A stretch of 64,000 nt of DNA from Falsiroseomonas stagni DSM 19981 (GCF_900114315.1 NZ_FOSQ01000014.1:62001-126000); one strand, 5' to 3'; shown: positions 43,420-53,335, counted from the stretch's first letter. Made by a program: numbers and translations. Notes: generated by a model not told the origin, from the sequence alone.

Positions 43420-43520
43420 GGCGCGATCATGCACGCCATCGCGCGCCAAGTCATCCATGCACCCTTCCGCGCCGCCATTCCCCATGGTGAAGTACGGACA
43501 ACCTCAGAGGACATGGCCCG

Positions 43521-44423
43521 ATGCGCTACGACTTCGTCCCGATGCCCCACCGGAAGCCGCTCCGCTGGCCCAACGGGGCGCGCATCGCCATGCTGCTGAC
43601 CACCAACTTCGAGTACTGGGACCCGACGAAGGACACGGACAAGCCCTTCTATCCCGGCGGTCCCTCCATCATCACCGACATGCTGCCCGGCAATGTCTAT
43701 GACAACCCGAACTGGACCTGGCGCGAGTACGGCCAGCGCGTCGGCGTCTGGCGGATGTTCGAGACCTTCGAGCGTGCGGGCGTGCCGACCAGCTGCACCA
43801 TGAACGCCAAGATGGGCCTGGAACGCCGCGCCGTCGTGCAGCACGCCATCGACAAGGGCTGGGAGATCGTCGCCCACAACTACGTCCAGACCGACCTGCT
43901 TACCAACTACCAGTTCGACATCGACGGTGAGCGCAACGTCATCCGGGAAACGCTCCGCGTCTACAAGGACGTGGTCGGCAAGCCCGCCCGCGGCTGGCTT
44001 TCCTGCTCGCTCCGCTCCACGCCCAACACCGCCGATATCCTGGCGGAGGAAGGGCTGATCTTCTTCACGGATCTGCTGAACGACGACCAGCCCTACCTGA
44101 TCCACACGGAATCGGGAAAGCCGATGGTCTCCATCCCCTATACGTCCGAGGTCAATGACTTCACCGTCTTCCTCCGCCAGGGCAAGGACGTGAATGGCGG
44201 CTTCGGCGTCTTCAAGGAACAGTTCGATGAGCTGTACCGCGAGGGTGCGACCAGCGGCCGGCTGATGAATATCGGCCTGCACCCGCACGTCATCGGCCAG
44301 CCCTTCCGCATCCGCGCGCTGCGCGACTTCGTCGACTACGCCAGGACCTTCCCCGACGTCTGGTGGACGACGCGGGAGGAGATCGCGGAATGGTACCTCG
44401 CCAACCACGAGAGTCACATCTGA
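43521..44423 (+). CDS. Polysaccharide-deacetylase-fold protein, PuuE-allantoinase-like
   Basis: 300 residues. NodB-like fold markers are NGARIAMLLTTNFEYWD, FETFERAGVPTSCTMNA, GWEIVAHNYVQTD and GKPARGWLSCSLRSTPNTAD. The canonical Thr-Phe-Asp-Asp zinc motif is missing, as in the cofactor-independent PuuE allantoinases and other amidase members. With ureidoglycolate lyase and racemase-fold genes nearby, an amide/ureide hydrolase is more likely than a sugar deacetylase. It is followed by a Bug receptor gene. Confidence 0.83.
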   Translation: MRYDFVPMPHRKPLRWPNGARIAMLLTTNFEYWDPTKDTDKPFYPGGPSIITDMLPGNVYDNPNWTWREYGQRVGVWRMFETFERAGVPTSCTMNAKMGLERRAVVQHAIDKGWEIVAHNYVQTDLLTNYQFDIDGERNVIRETLRVYKDVVGKPARGWLSCSLRSTPNTADILAEEGLIFFTDLLNDDQPYLIHTESGKPMVSIPYTSEVNDFTVFLRQGKDVNGGFGVFKEQFDELYREGATSGRLMNIGLHPHVIGQPFRIRALRDFVDYARTFPDVWWTTREEIAEWYLANHESHI

Positions 44424-44437
44424 CCCGGAGACGAGTG

Positions 44438-45397
44438 ATGCGGAAACTCCTTGCCCTGCTTCTCCTGCTGCTGCCGGCGCTGCCGGCGGCGGCGCAGGAT
44501 TGGCAGCCGAACCGGCCCATCCGCATCGTCGTCCCCTTCCCGCCCGGCGGCATCTCCGACAGCCTCGCGCGGCTCTTCGCGGATCGCACCGGCGCGCGGC
44601 TCGGCCAGCCTCTGGTGGTGGAGAACCGCAGCGGCGCGAATGGCGCCGTGGCCGGGGAGTTCATCGCCCGCACCCAGGGCGATGGCCATGCCTACATCAT
44701 GCTCTCGCCATCCCACCTGATGGTGCTGCCGGTGCTGATGCGCCTCAGCTACGACCCGATGGCGGATCTGGTGCCGGCTGTGAACCTGGCAGCGAATCCA
44801 TTCTTCCTCGGCGTGCCCGGCAATTCCCCCTTCCGCACCCTCGGCGACTTCATCGCGGCCGCGAAGGCCCGGCCCGGCGCGCTGGACTATGCCAGCGGCG
44901 GCGCGGGATCCGGCACGCATCTCGTCATGATCTTCCTCTCGCTGCGCGCGGGCCTCGACATGCAGCACATCCCCTATCGCGGCGGCGCGCCCGCGGTGCA
45001 GGACCTGCTGGCGGGCCGCACCGCCGGCTATTTCGGCAACCCGTCAGACATGGCGCCCTTCCTGCAGAGCGGCGAGGTGCGCGTCATCGCCTCCTCCGGC
45101 GCGGCACGCTCGGCGCTGGCCCCGGATGTCCCGACCGTGGCCGAGCAGGGCTTCCCGGGTTTCCGGTTCGAGACCTGGAACGGCCTGCTCGCCCCCCGCG
45201 GCACGCCGCCCGCCGCCATCGCCCGCCTGGCCGCCGCGGTGCGGGAAGCCTGTGCGGAGGAGCCCGTCCGCGCCGGGCTGCGGCGCCTCGGCAGCGATCC
45301 CGTCTGCAACACCACGGCCGAATTCGCGGCCCAGATGCAGGCCGAAGCGCCGGTGTGGCGGGATGTCGTGCAGCGCTCCGGCGTCCGGCTGGACTGA
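44438..45397 (+). CDS. Bug-family periplasmic receptor
   Basis: 319 residues from ATG 44438. It has a signal peptide (MRKLLALLLLLLPALPAAA) and the blocks PIRIVVPFPPGGISD, QPLVVENRSGANG, IPYRGGAPAVQDLLAG and PDVPTVAEQGFPG. It is an orphan receptor. Its stop overlaps the VOC gene start (TGATG), so it belongs to the run 43521-47484 with the deacetylase, VOC, dehydrogenase and racemase-fold genes. Confidence 0.92.
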   Translation: MRKLLALLLLLLPALPAAAQDWQPNRPIRIVVPFPPGGISDSLARLFADRTGARLGQPLVVENRSGANGAVAGEFIARTQGDGHAYIMLSPSHLMVLPVLMRLSYDPMADLVPAVNLAANPFFLGVPGNSPFRTLGDFIAAAKARPGALDYASGGAGSGTHLVMIFLSLRAGLDMQHIPYRGGAPAVQDLLAGRTAGYFGNPSDMAPFLQSGEVRVIASSGAARSALAPDVPTVAEQGFPGFRFETWNGLLAPRGTPPAAIARLAAAVREACAEEPVRAGLRRLGSDPVCNTTAEFAAQMQAEAPVWRDVVQRSGVRLD

Positions 45398-45810
45398 TGG
45401 CGATGCGCGTCACGCGCCTGCATCACGTCGCCATCGCGGTGACGGATTCCGCCCCGCTGGAGGCGTTGCTGGGCGATGCCTTCGCCCTCGGCACGCCGCA
45501 TCGCGAAAGCCGGGCGGCCCTCGACATCGCCGTGTTCCACGCCGGCGACAGCGCGATCGAAGTGCTGCGCCCGACCGGCCCCGGCTCCTCCGTCCCCGCC
45601 TTCATCGCGGAGAAGGGGGAGGGGCTTTTCCACATCTGTCTGGAGGTCGATGACCTCGACACCGCCATCGCCGATCTCGCTGCCAAGGGGCTGCGGCTGC
45701 GCGCGGGCTCTCCCATGCCCGGCCATGCCGGCACGCGCGTGGCCTTCCTGGACACGGCCACCACCGGCGGCGTGCTGTTCGAATTGCTGGAACAGCCGCG
45801 TGGCGCCTGA
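45397..45810 (+). CDS. VOC family (glyoxalase/methylmalonyl-CoA epimerase-like) protein
   Basis: 137 residues. LHHVAIAVTDSAPLEALLG, GEGLFHICLEVDDLDTAI and LFELLEQP are the VOC metal-ligand blocks (His, His, Glu), arranged as in methylmalonyl-CoA epimerases. It overlaps both its neighbours. It probably acts on a small acid or CoA ester; the substrate is unknown. Confidence 0.85.
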   Translation: MAMRVTRLHHVAIAVTDSAPLEALLGDAFALGTPHRESRAALDIAVFHAGDSAIEVLRPTGPGSSVPAFIAEKGEGLFHICLEVDDLDTAIADLAAKGLRLRAGSPMPGHAGTRVAFLDTATTGGVLFELLEQPRGA

Positions 45811-46744
45811 CCGCCCGCGCATCGCCGTCGCCTCCCCCAGCTTCTGCCAGCATCCCGTGCTGCGCGCGGAACTCCTGGCGCTGTACCCCGACGCGAAGCT
45901 GAACCCCAGCCCGCATCGGCTGGAAGGCGATGCGCTGGTGGATTTCCTGCGGGGGCATGAGGTCGCGGTGCTCGGCCTGGAACATCTGACGGCGGCGATG
46001 ATGGATGCGCTGCCTGATCTGCGCGTGGTCAGCAAGCTCGGCACGGGAACGGACATGCTGGACCTGGCCGCGATGCGCGCCCGCGGCATCCGCCTGGGCT
46101 GGGCGCCCGGCGCCAACGCCCTGTCCATCGCCGAACTCGTCATCGCTTTCGCCCTGCTGGGGCTGCGCCACATGGGCGCGCTGAACGCCGCGCTGCGTGC
46201 CGGCGAACGCCCGCCCCAGCGCATGGGGCGCCTGCTGAGCGGCCGCGTCGTCGGGCTGCATGGCTGCGGCCATATCGGCCAGCATGTCGTGCGCCTGCTC
46301 GCCCCCTTCGGCTGCACCGTACTGGCGCATGACATCGCCGATCGCCAGGCCTTCTACGCCGCGCATGGCGTCACCGCCGTCAGCCTCGATGAGTTGCTGG
46401 CGCGGTCGGAGGTCCTGTCCCTGCACATCCCCCTCACGCCCGAGACGCGCGGCCTCTACGGTGATGCGATGCTCGCGCGGCTGCGCCCCGACTGCGTCCT
46501 CATCAACACCGCGCGGGGCGAGATCGTGGACGAAGCCGCCCTCATCGCGCGCCTGCGCGACGGCCGCCTGGCCGCCGCCTGCGCCGATGTCTTCGCCGGC
46601 GAGCCCGCCATCAACCAGGCGCTGATCGACCTGCCGAATTTCTTCGGCACGCCCCATATCGGCGGCAGCGCGGAGGAAGCGCGCCTCGCCATGGGCCGCA
46701 TCGCGATCGAGGGCATTACCCGCAACGCCCTGCCCGAACCCTGA
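45800..46744 (+). CDS. D-2-hydroxyacid dehydrogenase family protein
   Basis: 314 residues beginning at GTG 45800, overlapping the VOC gene by 11 bases. The NAD-binding motif is VVGLHGCGHIGQHVV. Catalytic residues are placed as in phosphoglycerate dehydrogenase relatives: Arg in NTARGEIVDE, Glu in FAGEP, and His in TPHIGGSAEEA. It interconverts a D-2-hydroxy acid and its 2-oxo acid using NAD(P)H. It is in line with the Bug and racemase-fold genes. Confidence 0.9.
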   Translation: MAPDRPRIAVASPSFCQHPVLRAELLALYPDAKLNPSPHRLEGDALVDFLRGHEVAVLGLEHLTAAMMDALPDLRVVSKLGTGTDMLDLAAMRARGIRLGWAPGANALSIAELVIAFALLGLRHMGALNAALRAGERPPQRMGRLLSGRVVGLHGCGHIGQHVVRLLAPFGCTVLAHDIADRQAFYAAHGVTAVSLDELLARSEVLSLHIPLTPETRGLYGDAMLARLRPDCVLINTARGEIVDEAALIARLRDGRLAAACADVFAGEPAINQALIDLPNFFGTPHIGGSAEEARLAMGRIAIEGITRNALPEP

Positions 46745-46755
46745 CCGGACGCCGC

Positions 46756-47484
46756 ATGCACCACAATCTCAGCACCCGCGCGAAGCTCGGGCTCATCGTG
46801 CCGCCCAACAACACGGTGAACGAGGCCGAGTGGCAATCGGCCCTGCCGCCCGGCGTCTCGCTCCACACCACGCGCATGCGCCTCAACCCGCTCGCCCGCG
46901 CGCCGGAGGAGATGGCGAAGCTCCGCGCCGATCTGCGCGATGCCGCCGCGCTGGTGGCAGAAGCCAGCGTCGACGTCGTTGCCTTCGGCTGCACCGCGCC
47001 CTCCGCCGTCAACCCGCGGCGGGAGATGGAGGCGATGATGGAGGAAGCCGCCGGCCGCCCCGGCGCCACCGCCGGCGCCGCCATGGCCGATGCGCTGATT
47101 GCCGTCGGCGGCCGCCGCATCGTCCTGCTCTCCCCCTTCTCGGAGAACGTCACGAAGCACGAGGCCGCCTTCCTGGCCGGCGAGGGAATCGAGGTCATCG
47201 CCATCGCCTCCCTCGGCCACCAGACCTATGCGCCCGGCCGCAAGCTCGGCATCCACCTGATCGGGCCTGAGGAGATCCGCGCCGCCCTCGCCCCCCTGCC
47301 GGTCGCGGAGGCCGATGCGGTGATGCTGAGCGGCACCAACCTCGTCACCTTCCCGATCATCGAGGCGCTGGAAGCGGAGATCGGCCGCCCCGTCATCAGC
47401 AGCAACCAGGCGCTGCTCTGGTCCGCGCTCCGCCGCGCCGGCATCACGGATCGCCTGAAACTCGGCCGCCTCTTCGACGTCTAG
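46756..47484 (+). CDS. Maleate isomerase/AMDase-like protein with inverted cysteine pattern
   Basis: 242 residues of the Asp/Glu racemase superfamily (LGLIVPPNNTVNEAEW). The first catalytic cysteine is present (Cys79, FGCTAPSAV), but the second position is Gly193 (LSGTNLVTF). This is the mirror image of arylmalonate decarboxylase (Gly first, Cys second) and of the 36372 product. Conserved strand endings (GRPVISSNQALLWSAL; LGRLFDV) support the family. A single acid/base on the opposite face would be expected to give opposite stereochemistry. It ends the 43521-47484 run. Confidence 0.85.
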   Translation: MHHNLSTRAKLGLIVPPNNTVNEAEWQSALPPGVSLHTTRMRLNPLARAPEEMAKLRADLRDAAALVAEASVDVVAFGCTAPSAVNPRREMEAMMEEAAGRPGATAGAAMADALIAVGGRRIVLLSPFSENVTKHEAAFLAGEGIEVIAIASLGHQTYAPGRKLGIHLIGPEEIRAALAPLPVAEADAVMLSGTNLVTFPIIEALEAEIGRPVISSNQALLWSALRRAGITDRLKLGRLFDV

Positions 47485-48248
47485 GCCGGCGGCCCACCGG
47501 AGACGGACAGCACCTCCCCCGTCACATAATCCGGCGCGTCGAGGGCGAAATACAGCAACGTATTCGCCACCTCCTCCGGCGCCGCGAGCCGGCCCATCGG
47601 GATGCGTTCCGCCCGCTTCGCCGCGCCGGGCGATCCCGGCGGGAAGGCGCGGGTGGCGACACCGCCCGGCGCCACGGTGTTCACGCTGATGCCCCGCGGC
47701 GCCAGTTCCTTCGCCAGCGACTTGCCGAAGGCGATCACCGCACCCTTGGACGCTGCATAGACGCCGAGCCCTGGCGCGCCCACCAGCCCCGCGACGGAGG
47801 CCACCAGCACCAGCCTTCCGCTGCCCGCCTCCAACAGCATCGGCACCGCCGCATGGGCCGTGTTCAGCACGCCGAACAGGTTCAGGTCGATGATCCGCCG
47901 CCATTCCGCCGGCCGGCTGTCGGTGAAGGGGCTGAAGGCGCCAGGCAGCATGCCGGCCACGACGAGGCTGCTGACGCCACCGGCATTCGCGATCACCGCG
48001 CGGAAGCCGCCGAGCGTCTCCGCAGCCCCGCGCATCGCCGCCGCCAGCGCCTCCGCCTGCGTCACATCGACGATGGCCGTGACGATGGCCAGCCCCGGAT
48101 GCGCCGCCCGCAATTCGTCGGCCAGCGCCCCCAGCGCCGCGCCATCCAGGTCCAGCAGCGCGAGCTTCACGCCCCGCGCCGCCGCCATCACCGCCGCGGC
48201 GCGACCGATGCCATGGGCGCAGCCCGTGATCAGCAGCGCGTCATTCAT
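47481..48248 (-). CDS. SDR family oxidoreductase (first)
   Basis: 255 residues from ATG 48248. The motifs are TGCAHGIGRAAA (cofactor), IANAGG, LVLVASVAG (Ser), GVYAASKGAV (Tyr and Lys) and TVAPGGVATRAF. It is a short-chain dehydrogenase of the FabG-like group. It is the last gene of the operon headed by the Liv transporter and overlaps the metallo-hydrolase gene by eight bases. The substrate is unknown. Confidence 0.9.
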   Translation of the reverse strand: MNDALLITGCAHGIGRAAAVMAAARGVKLALLDLDGAALGALADELRAAHPGLAIVTAIVDVTQAEALAAAMRGAAETLGGFRAVIANAGGVSSLVVAGMLPGAFSPFTDSRPAEWRRIIDLNLFGVLNTAHAAVPMLLEAGSGRLVLVASVAGLVGAPGLGVYAASKGAVIAFGKSLAKELAPRGISVNTVAPGGVATRAFPPGSPGAAKRAERIPMGRLAAPEEVANTLLYFALDAPDYVTGEVLSVSGGPPA

Positions 48249-49104
48249 CGCGCAGCCCGAACACATCCCCGTCGCGCCGGACATTCCACACCACCCGCCC
48301 GCGCGCATGATGGGGCACCAGCGCCAGCCCCTCATCCGCCGCTTCCGCCAGCAGCGCCATCCGCGTCGCCACCGCCTGCTCCGCATCGCTGCAGAATCGC
48401 GACACCACCTGCGGCAGCAGCAATTGCGCGGGGTGGTGCACGACATCGGCGGCGATCAGCACGGTGCGCCTTGTGCCCGTCAGCGTGATGCCGACCTGCC
48501 CCGGCGTATGCCCCGGCAGCGGGCGGAAGCGGATGCCGGGGAAGGGTGCGTGGTCATCCGGCACCTGGTCAAGCAACCCTTCCTCCGCCACCGGCAGCAC
48601 GCTGTCCCGGAAGCTCCCATGCCCCACCGGCGCCACCGCATCCAGCGCCGCCCAATGCGCGAATTCCCGTTCGGCCACGATGTAGCGGGCCTTCGGGAAG
48701 GTCGGCACCCAGCGATCGTCGCGCCAGCGCGTCGCCCAGCCCACATGGTCGGCATGCAGATGCGTGAACAGCATCGCATCCACGTCATCCGGCGCCACGC
48801 TGAGCCTTTCGAGAAAATCCGTCCGCCGCCGATGCCAGGACGACCGCGCCGGCCTCTCCTTTCCATCCCCCACGCCGCCATCCACGACGATGGTGCGGCC
48901 CGCGCTTTCGATCACGAAGACCTGCACGCGCAGCAGGATGCTGTCCGTCTCCGGCTCCACGCCCAGCGGATCCAGCGCCGCCGCGCGTGCGAGCAGCGAG
49001 GGATCGGTGCGCGGGAACAGCAGTTCACGCGGCAGGCGGAAGGGATCCTCATCCGCCACCCCGCGCAGCACCATGCCGCCGAGGTCGAGCGACCAGTCGC
49101 TCAT
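48241..49104 (-). CDS. Metallo-beta-lactamase fold hydrolase
   Basis: 287 residues. The zinc motif is FTHLHADHVGW (His115, His117, Asp119, His120), with further ligands in LPGHTPGQVGI and AADVVHHP. It resembles lactonase-type metallo-hydrolases. It lies between two SDR genes and overlaps both, so the three enzymes probably act in sequence on the solute imported by the Liv system. Confidence 0.9.
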   Translation of the reverse strand: MSDWSLDLGGMVLRGVADEDPFRLPRELLFPRTDPSLLARAAALDPLGVEPETDSILLRVQVFVIESAGRTIVVDGGVGDGKERPARSSWHRRRTDFLERLSVAPDDVDAMLFTHLHADHVGWATRWRDDRWVPTFPKARYIVAEREFAHWAALDAVAPVGHGSFRDSVLPVAEEGLLDQVPDDHAPFPGIRFRPLPGHTPGQVGITLTGTRRTVLIAADVVHHPAQLLLPQVVSRFCSDAEQAVATRMALLAEAADEGLALVPHHARGRVVWNVRRDGDVFGLRDE

Positions 49105-49832
49105 GGCATATAGGCCCCGCCATTCACCCAGAGCACCTGGCCCGTCATGTAGGCGCTGTCGGGACCGAGCAGGAACATCACCGGCCCCACCACATCCGAC
49201 GGCACCGCAATGCGCTTCAGCGGCATCATCGCGCTGTAGGCGGGGATATCGACGTTGGTCTGCCCGGATTCATCCGACCGTCCCGTACCACCGCGGAGGA
49301 AGGCGGTATCCACCGCCCCCGGCCCCACCGCATTCACGCGGATCAGCGGCGCCGCTTCCAGCGCCATCGTCTTGGTCATCGACACCATCGCGGCCTTGCA
49401 GGCGGCGTAGGGCCCGTAGCCCGGCCGCGTATGCGCGGCCAGGCCCGACACCATCTGCACCATCGCGGGATTGTCGCCCTTGGCCAGCAGCGGCAGTGCC
49501 GCCCGCGCCGTCAGGAAGGCCGCGCGAAGATTGCCCGCGACGACCTCGTCCCAGAATTCGGGCTCCACGCTCTCCAGCTTCCGCATCCCCAGCAGGAACC
49601 CCGCCAGGTTCACGAAACCGTCGATCCCGTCTTCCAGCTGCGCGAAGGCGGCGCCGACGGAAGCCGCATCCGTCGCATCCAGCGCGATGGCCCGCACGCC
49701 CTCCGGCACCGGGTGACGCTCCAGCGAGGCCGGCAGGTCCAGCACCGAAACCCGCCACCCCTCCGCCACCGCGCGCGCCACCAGCGCGCGCCCGATGCCG
49801 CCGGCGCCGCCGAGGACCGCGAGGCGCCTCAT
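49101..49832 (-). CDS. SDR family oxidoreductase (second)
   Basis: 243 residues. The cofactor motif is LGGAGGIGRALVA, then VNLAGF, QMVSGLAAHT (Ser) and GPYAACKAAMVSM (Tyr and Lys). It ends with GQVLWVNGGAYMP. It is a classical SDR. Its start overlaps the stop of the Liv binding-protein gene by ATGA, placing it in the same operon. Confidence 0.9.
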   Translation of the reverse strand: MRRLAVLGGAGGIGRALVARAVAEGWRVSVLDLPASLERHPVPEGVRAIALDATDAASVGAAFAQLEDGIDGFVNLAGFLLGMRKLESVEPEFWDEVVAGNLRAAFLTARAALPLLAKGDNPAMVQMVSGLAAHTRPGYGPYAACKAAMVSMTKTMALEAAPLIRVNAVGPGAVDTAFLRGGTGRSDESGQTNVDIPAYSAMMPLKRIAVPSDVVGPVMFLLGPDSAYMTGQVLWVNGGAYMP

Positions 49833-51025
49833 GCGCAGGTATCAGCCGCAAAACTGTCGAAGAGCGACCAGGCCTGGTTCTTGATCTCGATGATGAAGCC
49901 CGGCAGTTCCGCATCCCGCGCCGCGTCGAAGCAGGTGTTCTCGCCGGTCACGCCGGTGAAGCTGATGCCGCGCAGCGCGTCGCGGAAGGCGGTGCGTTCG
50001 GCGGCGATGCGGGACGCCTCGCCCGTCACCCGCGCACGCTCACCCGCCTGCTTCATCAGGTAGACGATGTCATAGGCCTGCGCGTCGCTGTGGTGCGGGA
50101 TGCGCTTGCTCGTCAGGCCGCGCCGCGCATTCTCCTCCGCGTATTTGCGGGTGAAGGCGCGCGTGGCGTCGTTGCGGTCCCACCAGAAGCCGGCGACGAT
50201 CAGCATGCCCTCGCCCTCCGGCCCGAACAGCTCGACCGAGTTCGGATCGGCGAAGATCTGGCTGCCGATCACGCGGCCCCGGAAGCCCTGCCGCCGCAAT
50301 TCGCGCAGCACCTTGCCCGCGCCATCCGGCGTCGCCGCCAGCGCCACCACTTCGGGGTTCCGCTGCATCACCTGCGTGACCTGCGGCGCCACGTCGAAGG
50401 TGCGGTACTGGAAGCTCACCGGCTCCCCGAAGCTGATGTTCCGTGCGCGCAGCAGGCCCGGATAGAATTGCGTCGCCGTGATGTTGGAGATGCGCTCATC
50501 GGAGATGAACATGATCTCCGCGCGGCTCGCCGGCACGCCCTTCCGGCTGAGCGAGGTGAGCAGCCGCCCGAACTGCTTGCCCTCATCCTCCGTCAGCCGC
50601 CAGGCATAGCTGAAATTGCCGGTGAGCCCGGGCTGGGAGGCGGAGTTGGAGATCTGCACGATCCCGAGCCTTTCGCCGACCGGGAAGGCCACCGCCGATT
50701 CGCCGGAGGAGAAGGGCCCGATGATCGCCAGCGCATTGTCGTCGCGCGCGAATTTCTGGGCCGCCGTCGCGGCCTGGCGGGGGTCCGAACCCGTGTCGAA
50801 CTTCTCGATCCGGATCGGGCGGCCATTGATGCCGCCGGCGGCGTTGATCTCGCTGACCGCGATATCGACGCAGGTCTCCGTCGCCTCGCCCGGCGTCTTC
50901 AAGGGCCCGGACTTCACCATCGTCAGGCCGATCACGATCTCCCGCGTCTGGCCGATGGCCGGCCCAAGGGCCGGCATCGCGAGAAGGCCGCCCGAGGCAG
51001 CCAGCAGGGTCCTGCGCTTCATCAT
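49829..51025 (-). CDS. Branched-chain-amino-acid-type ABC substrate-binding protein
   Basis: 398 residues from ATG 51025, nine bases after GAGGG; ATG 51034 abuts that site. The signal peptide is KRRTLLAASGGLLAMPALG. The Leu/Ile/Val-binding fold is clear: IVIGLTMVKSGPL, DIAVSEINAAGGINGRPI, ALAIIGPFSSGESAV and AQAYDIVYLMKQAG. The real solute may be an aromatic acid or amide rather than an amino acid, given the degradative genes that follow. Confidence 0.92.
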   Translation of the reverse strand: MMKRRTLLAASGGLLAMPALGPAIGQTREIVIGLTMVKSGPLKTPGEATETCVDIAVSEINAAGGINGRPIRIEKFDTGSDPRQAATAAQKFARDDNALAIIGPFSSGESAVAFPVGERLGIVQISNSASQPGLTGNFSYAWRLTEDEGKQFGRLLTSLSRKGVPASRAEIMFISDERISNITATQFYPGLLRARNISFGEPVSFQYRTFDVAPQVTQVMQRNPEVVALAATPDGAGKVLRELRRQGFRGRVIGSQIFADPNSVELFGPEGEGMLIVAGFWWDRNDATRAFTRKYAEENARRGLTSKRIPHHSDAQAYDIVYLMKQAGERARVTGEASRIAAERTAFRDALRGISFTGVTGENTCFDAARDAELPGFIIEIKNQAWSLFDSFAADTCA

Positions 51026-51037
51026 CTGTCCCATCCC

Positions 51038-51734
<697 letters not shown>

Positions 51735-51745
<11 letters not shown>

Positions 51746-52499
51746 CGGCACCGAGATAGGCCTCCCGCACCAGCGCATCGGCGCGCGCGCCGGCCATGCT
51801 GCCCTCATAGATCCGCTTGCCGAAATTCAGCACGACGACGCGGTCGCAGACCTCGTCCACGAAGCCCATATCGTGCTCCACCACCAGCAGCGCCGTCCCG
51901 CCATCGGCAATCCGGCGCAGGAAGCGCGCGAGTTCCGCCGTCTCCGCGGGGTTGAGCCCCGCCGCCGGCTCATCCAGCAGCAGCAGCTTCGGGCGGCTGG
52001 CCAGCGCGCGCACCACCTCGATCTTCTTGCGGATGCCGTAGGGCAGCGACGACACGACATCGCCGGGATCGATATCCAGCCCCGCCTCCGCCAGCAGCGC
52101 CTCGGCCTCCCGCCGCCAGCGCCCGCGCGGCATCCAGCCGATCGGCGTCAGCAGCGCGCCGAGGCCGGAGGCACGCGCATGCTGCCCCAGCATCACATTC
52201 TCGACAGCGGAAAGATGCGGCATCAGCCGGATGTTCTGGAAGGACCGCGCCATGCCCGCCAGCACGCGATCCCGCGGCGGCAGCGTGCCGATGGCCTGGC
52301 CATCCAGCGTGATCGTGCCGGCATCCAGCGGATAGACGCCGGAGATGAGGTTGAAGACCGTCGTCTTCCCCGCGCCATTCGGCCCGATCAGGCCGAGCCT
52401 GCCGCCCCGCGGCACGGTGAAGGACACATCATCCACCACGCTGAGGCCGCCGAAGGCCTTGCCGATGCCCGCGACGGTCAGCAGTGCCTCATCCGGCAT
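51735..52499 (-). CDS. livG: Branched-chain-type ABC ATPase (LivG-like)
   Basis: 254 residues from ATG 52499, with GGAGG seven bases upstream; the in-frame ATG at 52505 is only one base from that site. Walker A is GPNGAGKT, then GMARSFQNIRLMPHLSAVEN, LLLLDEPAAGLNPAET (Walker B) and LVVEHDMGFV. The signature reads LPYGIRKKIEVVRAL, the usual LivG variant. Confidence 0.93.
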
Positions 52500-53334
52500 C
52501 GGCATGCCTCCGCCGTCCCGTCAGCCGCGCCAGCAGCGTGCGCGTCACCATGCCCTCCGGCCGGAACATCATCATCGCCACGATCATCACGCCGAAGACC
52601 ACGTAGCGCCAGGACCCGCCGATGCGCAGCAGTTCCGGCACGATGGTGAAGAAGGTCGCCCCCACCAGCGGCCCCCAGGCCGTCTGCGTGCCGCCGATCA
52701 GGACAAACAGCAGCACGTAGATCGACAGCAGCGGCGAGAAGTACTGCGCCTCCACGAAGGAGAAGTGATGCGCGTAGAGCGCGCCCGCCAGGCCCGCCAG
52801 CCCGCCACCGATGGCGAAGCCCGCCACCTGCACCGCCCGCGCCGGTACGCCCATCAGCGTCGCCACCAGTTCATCATCATGCAGCGCCCGCATCGCGAGG
52901 CCGAGCCGGGTCGCCGTCAGCCAGAAGACCAGCAGCGTCACCGCGGCGGCGCAGGACAGCAGCACCGGCAGGTCCACATACTCCGTCACCACCAGCCCCA
53001 TCGCACCGCCGAGCGCGGGCTGCGTCAGGATGATGCCCGTGACCACCTGGGCAAAGGCGAAGGTCGCCAGCACCATGTAGACGCCGCGCGTGCGCAGCAC
53101 GGGAAAGGCGATGCCCATCCCGATCAGCGCCGTCAGCAAGGTCGCCGCCGGCACGGTCCAGGCCGGCGTCCAGCCCAGCTGTTCGCCGAGCATCGCCGCC
53201 CCATAGGCACCGATCGCCATGAAGCCCGCGCCGCCCAGGTTCAGCTGCCCCGCCGTGGCGGTGACGAAGATGCCGTAGGCGAAGATGATGTTGATGGCGA
53301 GGATCGCCAGGATGCCGGACCAGTAGCCGGACAT
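52489..53334 (-). CDS. livM: Branched-chain-type ABC permease (LivM-like)
   Basis: 281 residues from ATG 53334. Membrane helices are typical: IFAYGIFVTATAGQLNLGGA, GFMAIGAYGAAML and LLFVLIGGTQTAWGPLVGA. The EAA-type loop is LGLAMRALHDDELVATLMGV. It starts two bases after the LivH-like stop position. Confidence 0.92.
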   Translation of the reverse strand: MSGYWSGILAILAINIIFAYGIFVTATAGQLNLGGAGFMAIGAYGAAMLGEQLGWTPAWTVPAATLLTALIGMGIAFPVLRTRGVYMVLATFAFAQVVTGIILTQPALGGAMGLVVTEYVDLPVLLSCAAAVTLLVFWLTATRLGLAMRALHDDELVATLMGVPARAVQVAGFAIGGGLAGLAGALYAHHFSFVEAQYFSPLLSIYVLLFVLIGGTQTAWGPLVGATFFTIVPELLRIGGSWRYVVFGVMIVAMMMFRPEGMVTRTLLARLTGRRRHADAG

Positions 53335-53335
53335 G

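Noticed and set aside
43488-43505. Third copy of the TTGTCCGGACAA-type operator
   Set aside because: Only a half-site (CGGACAA) is present before the 43521 gene; the other arm does not match.
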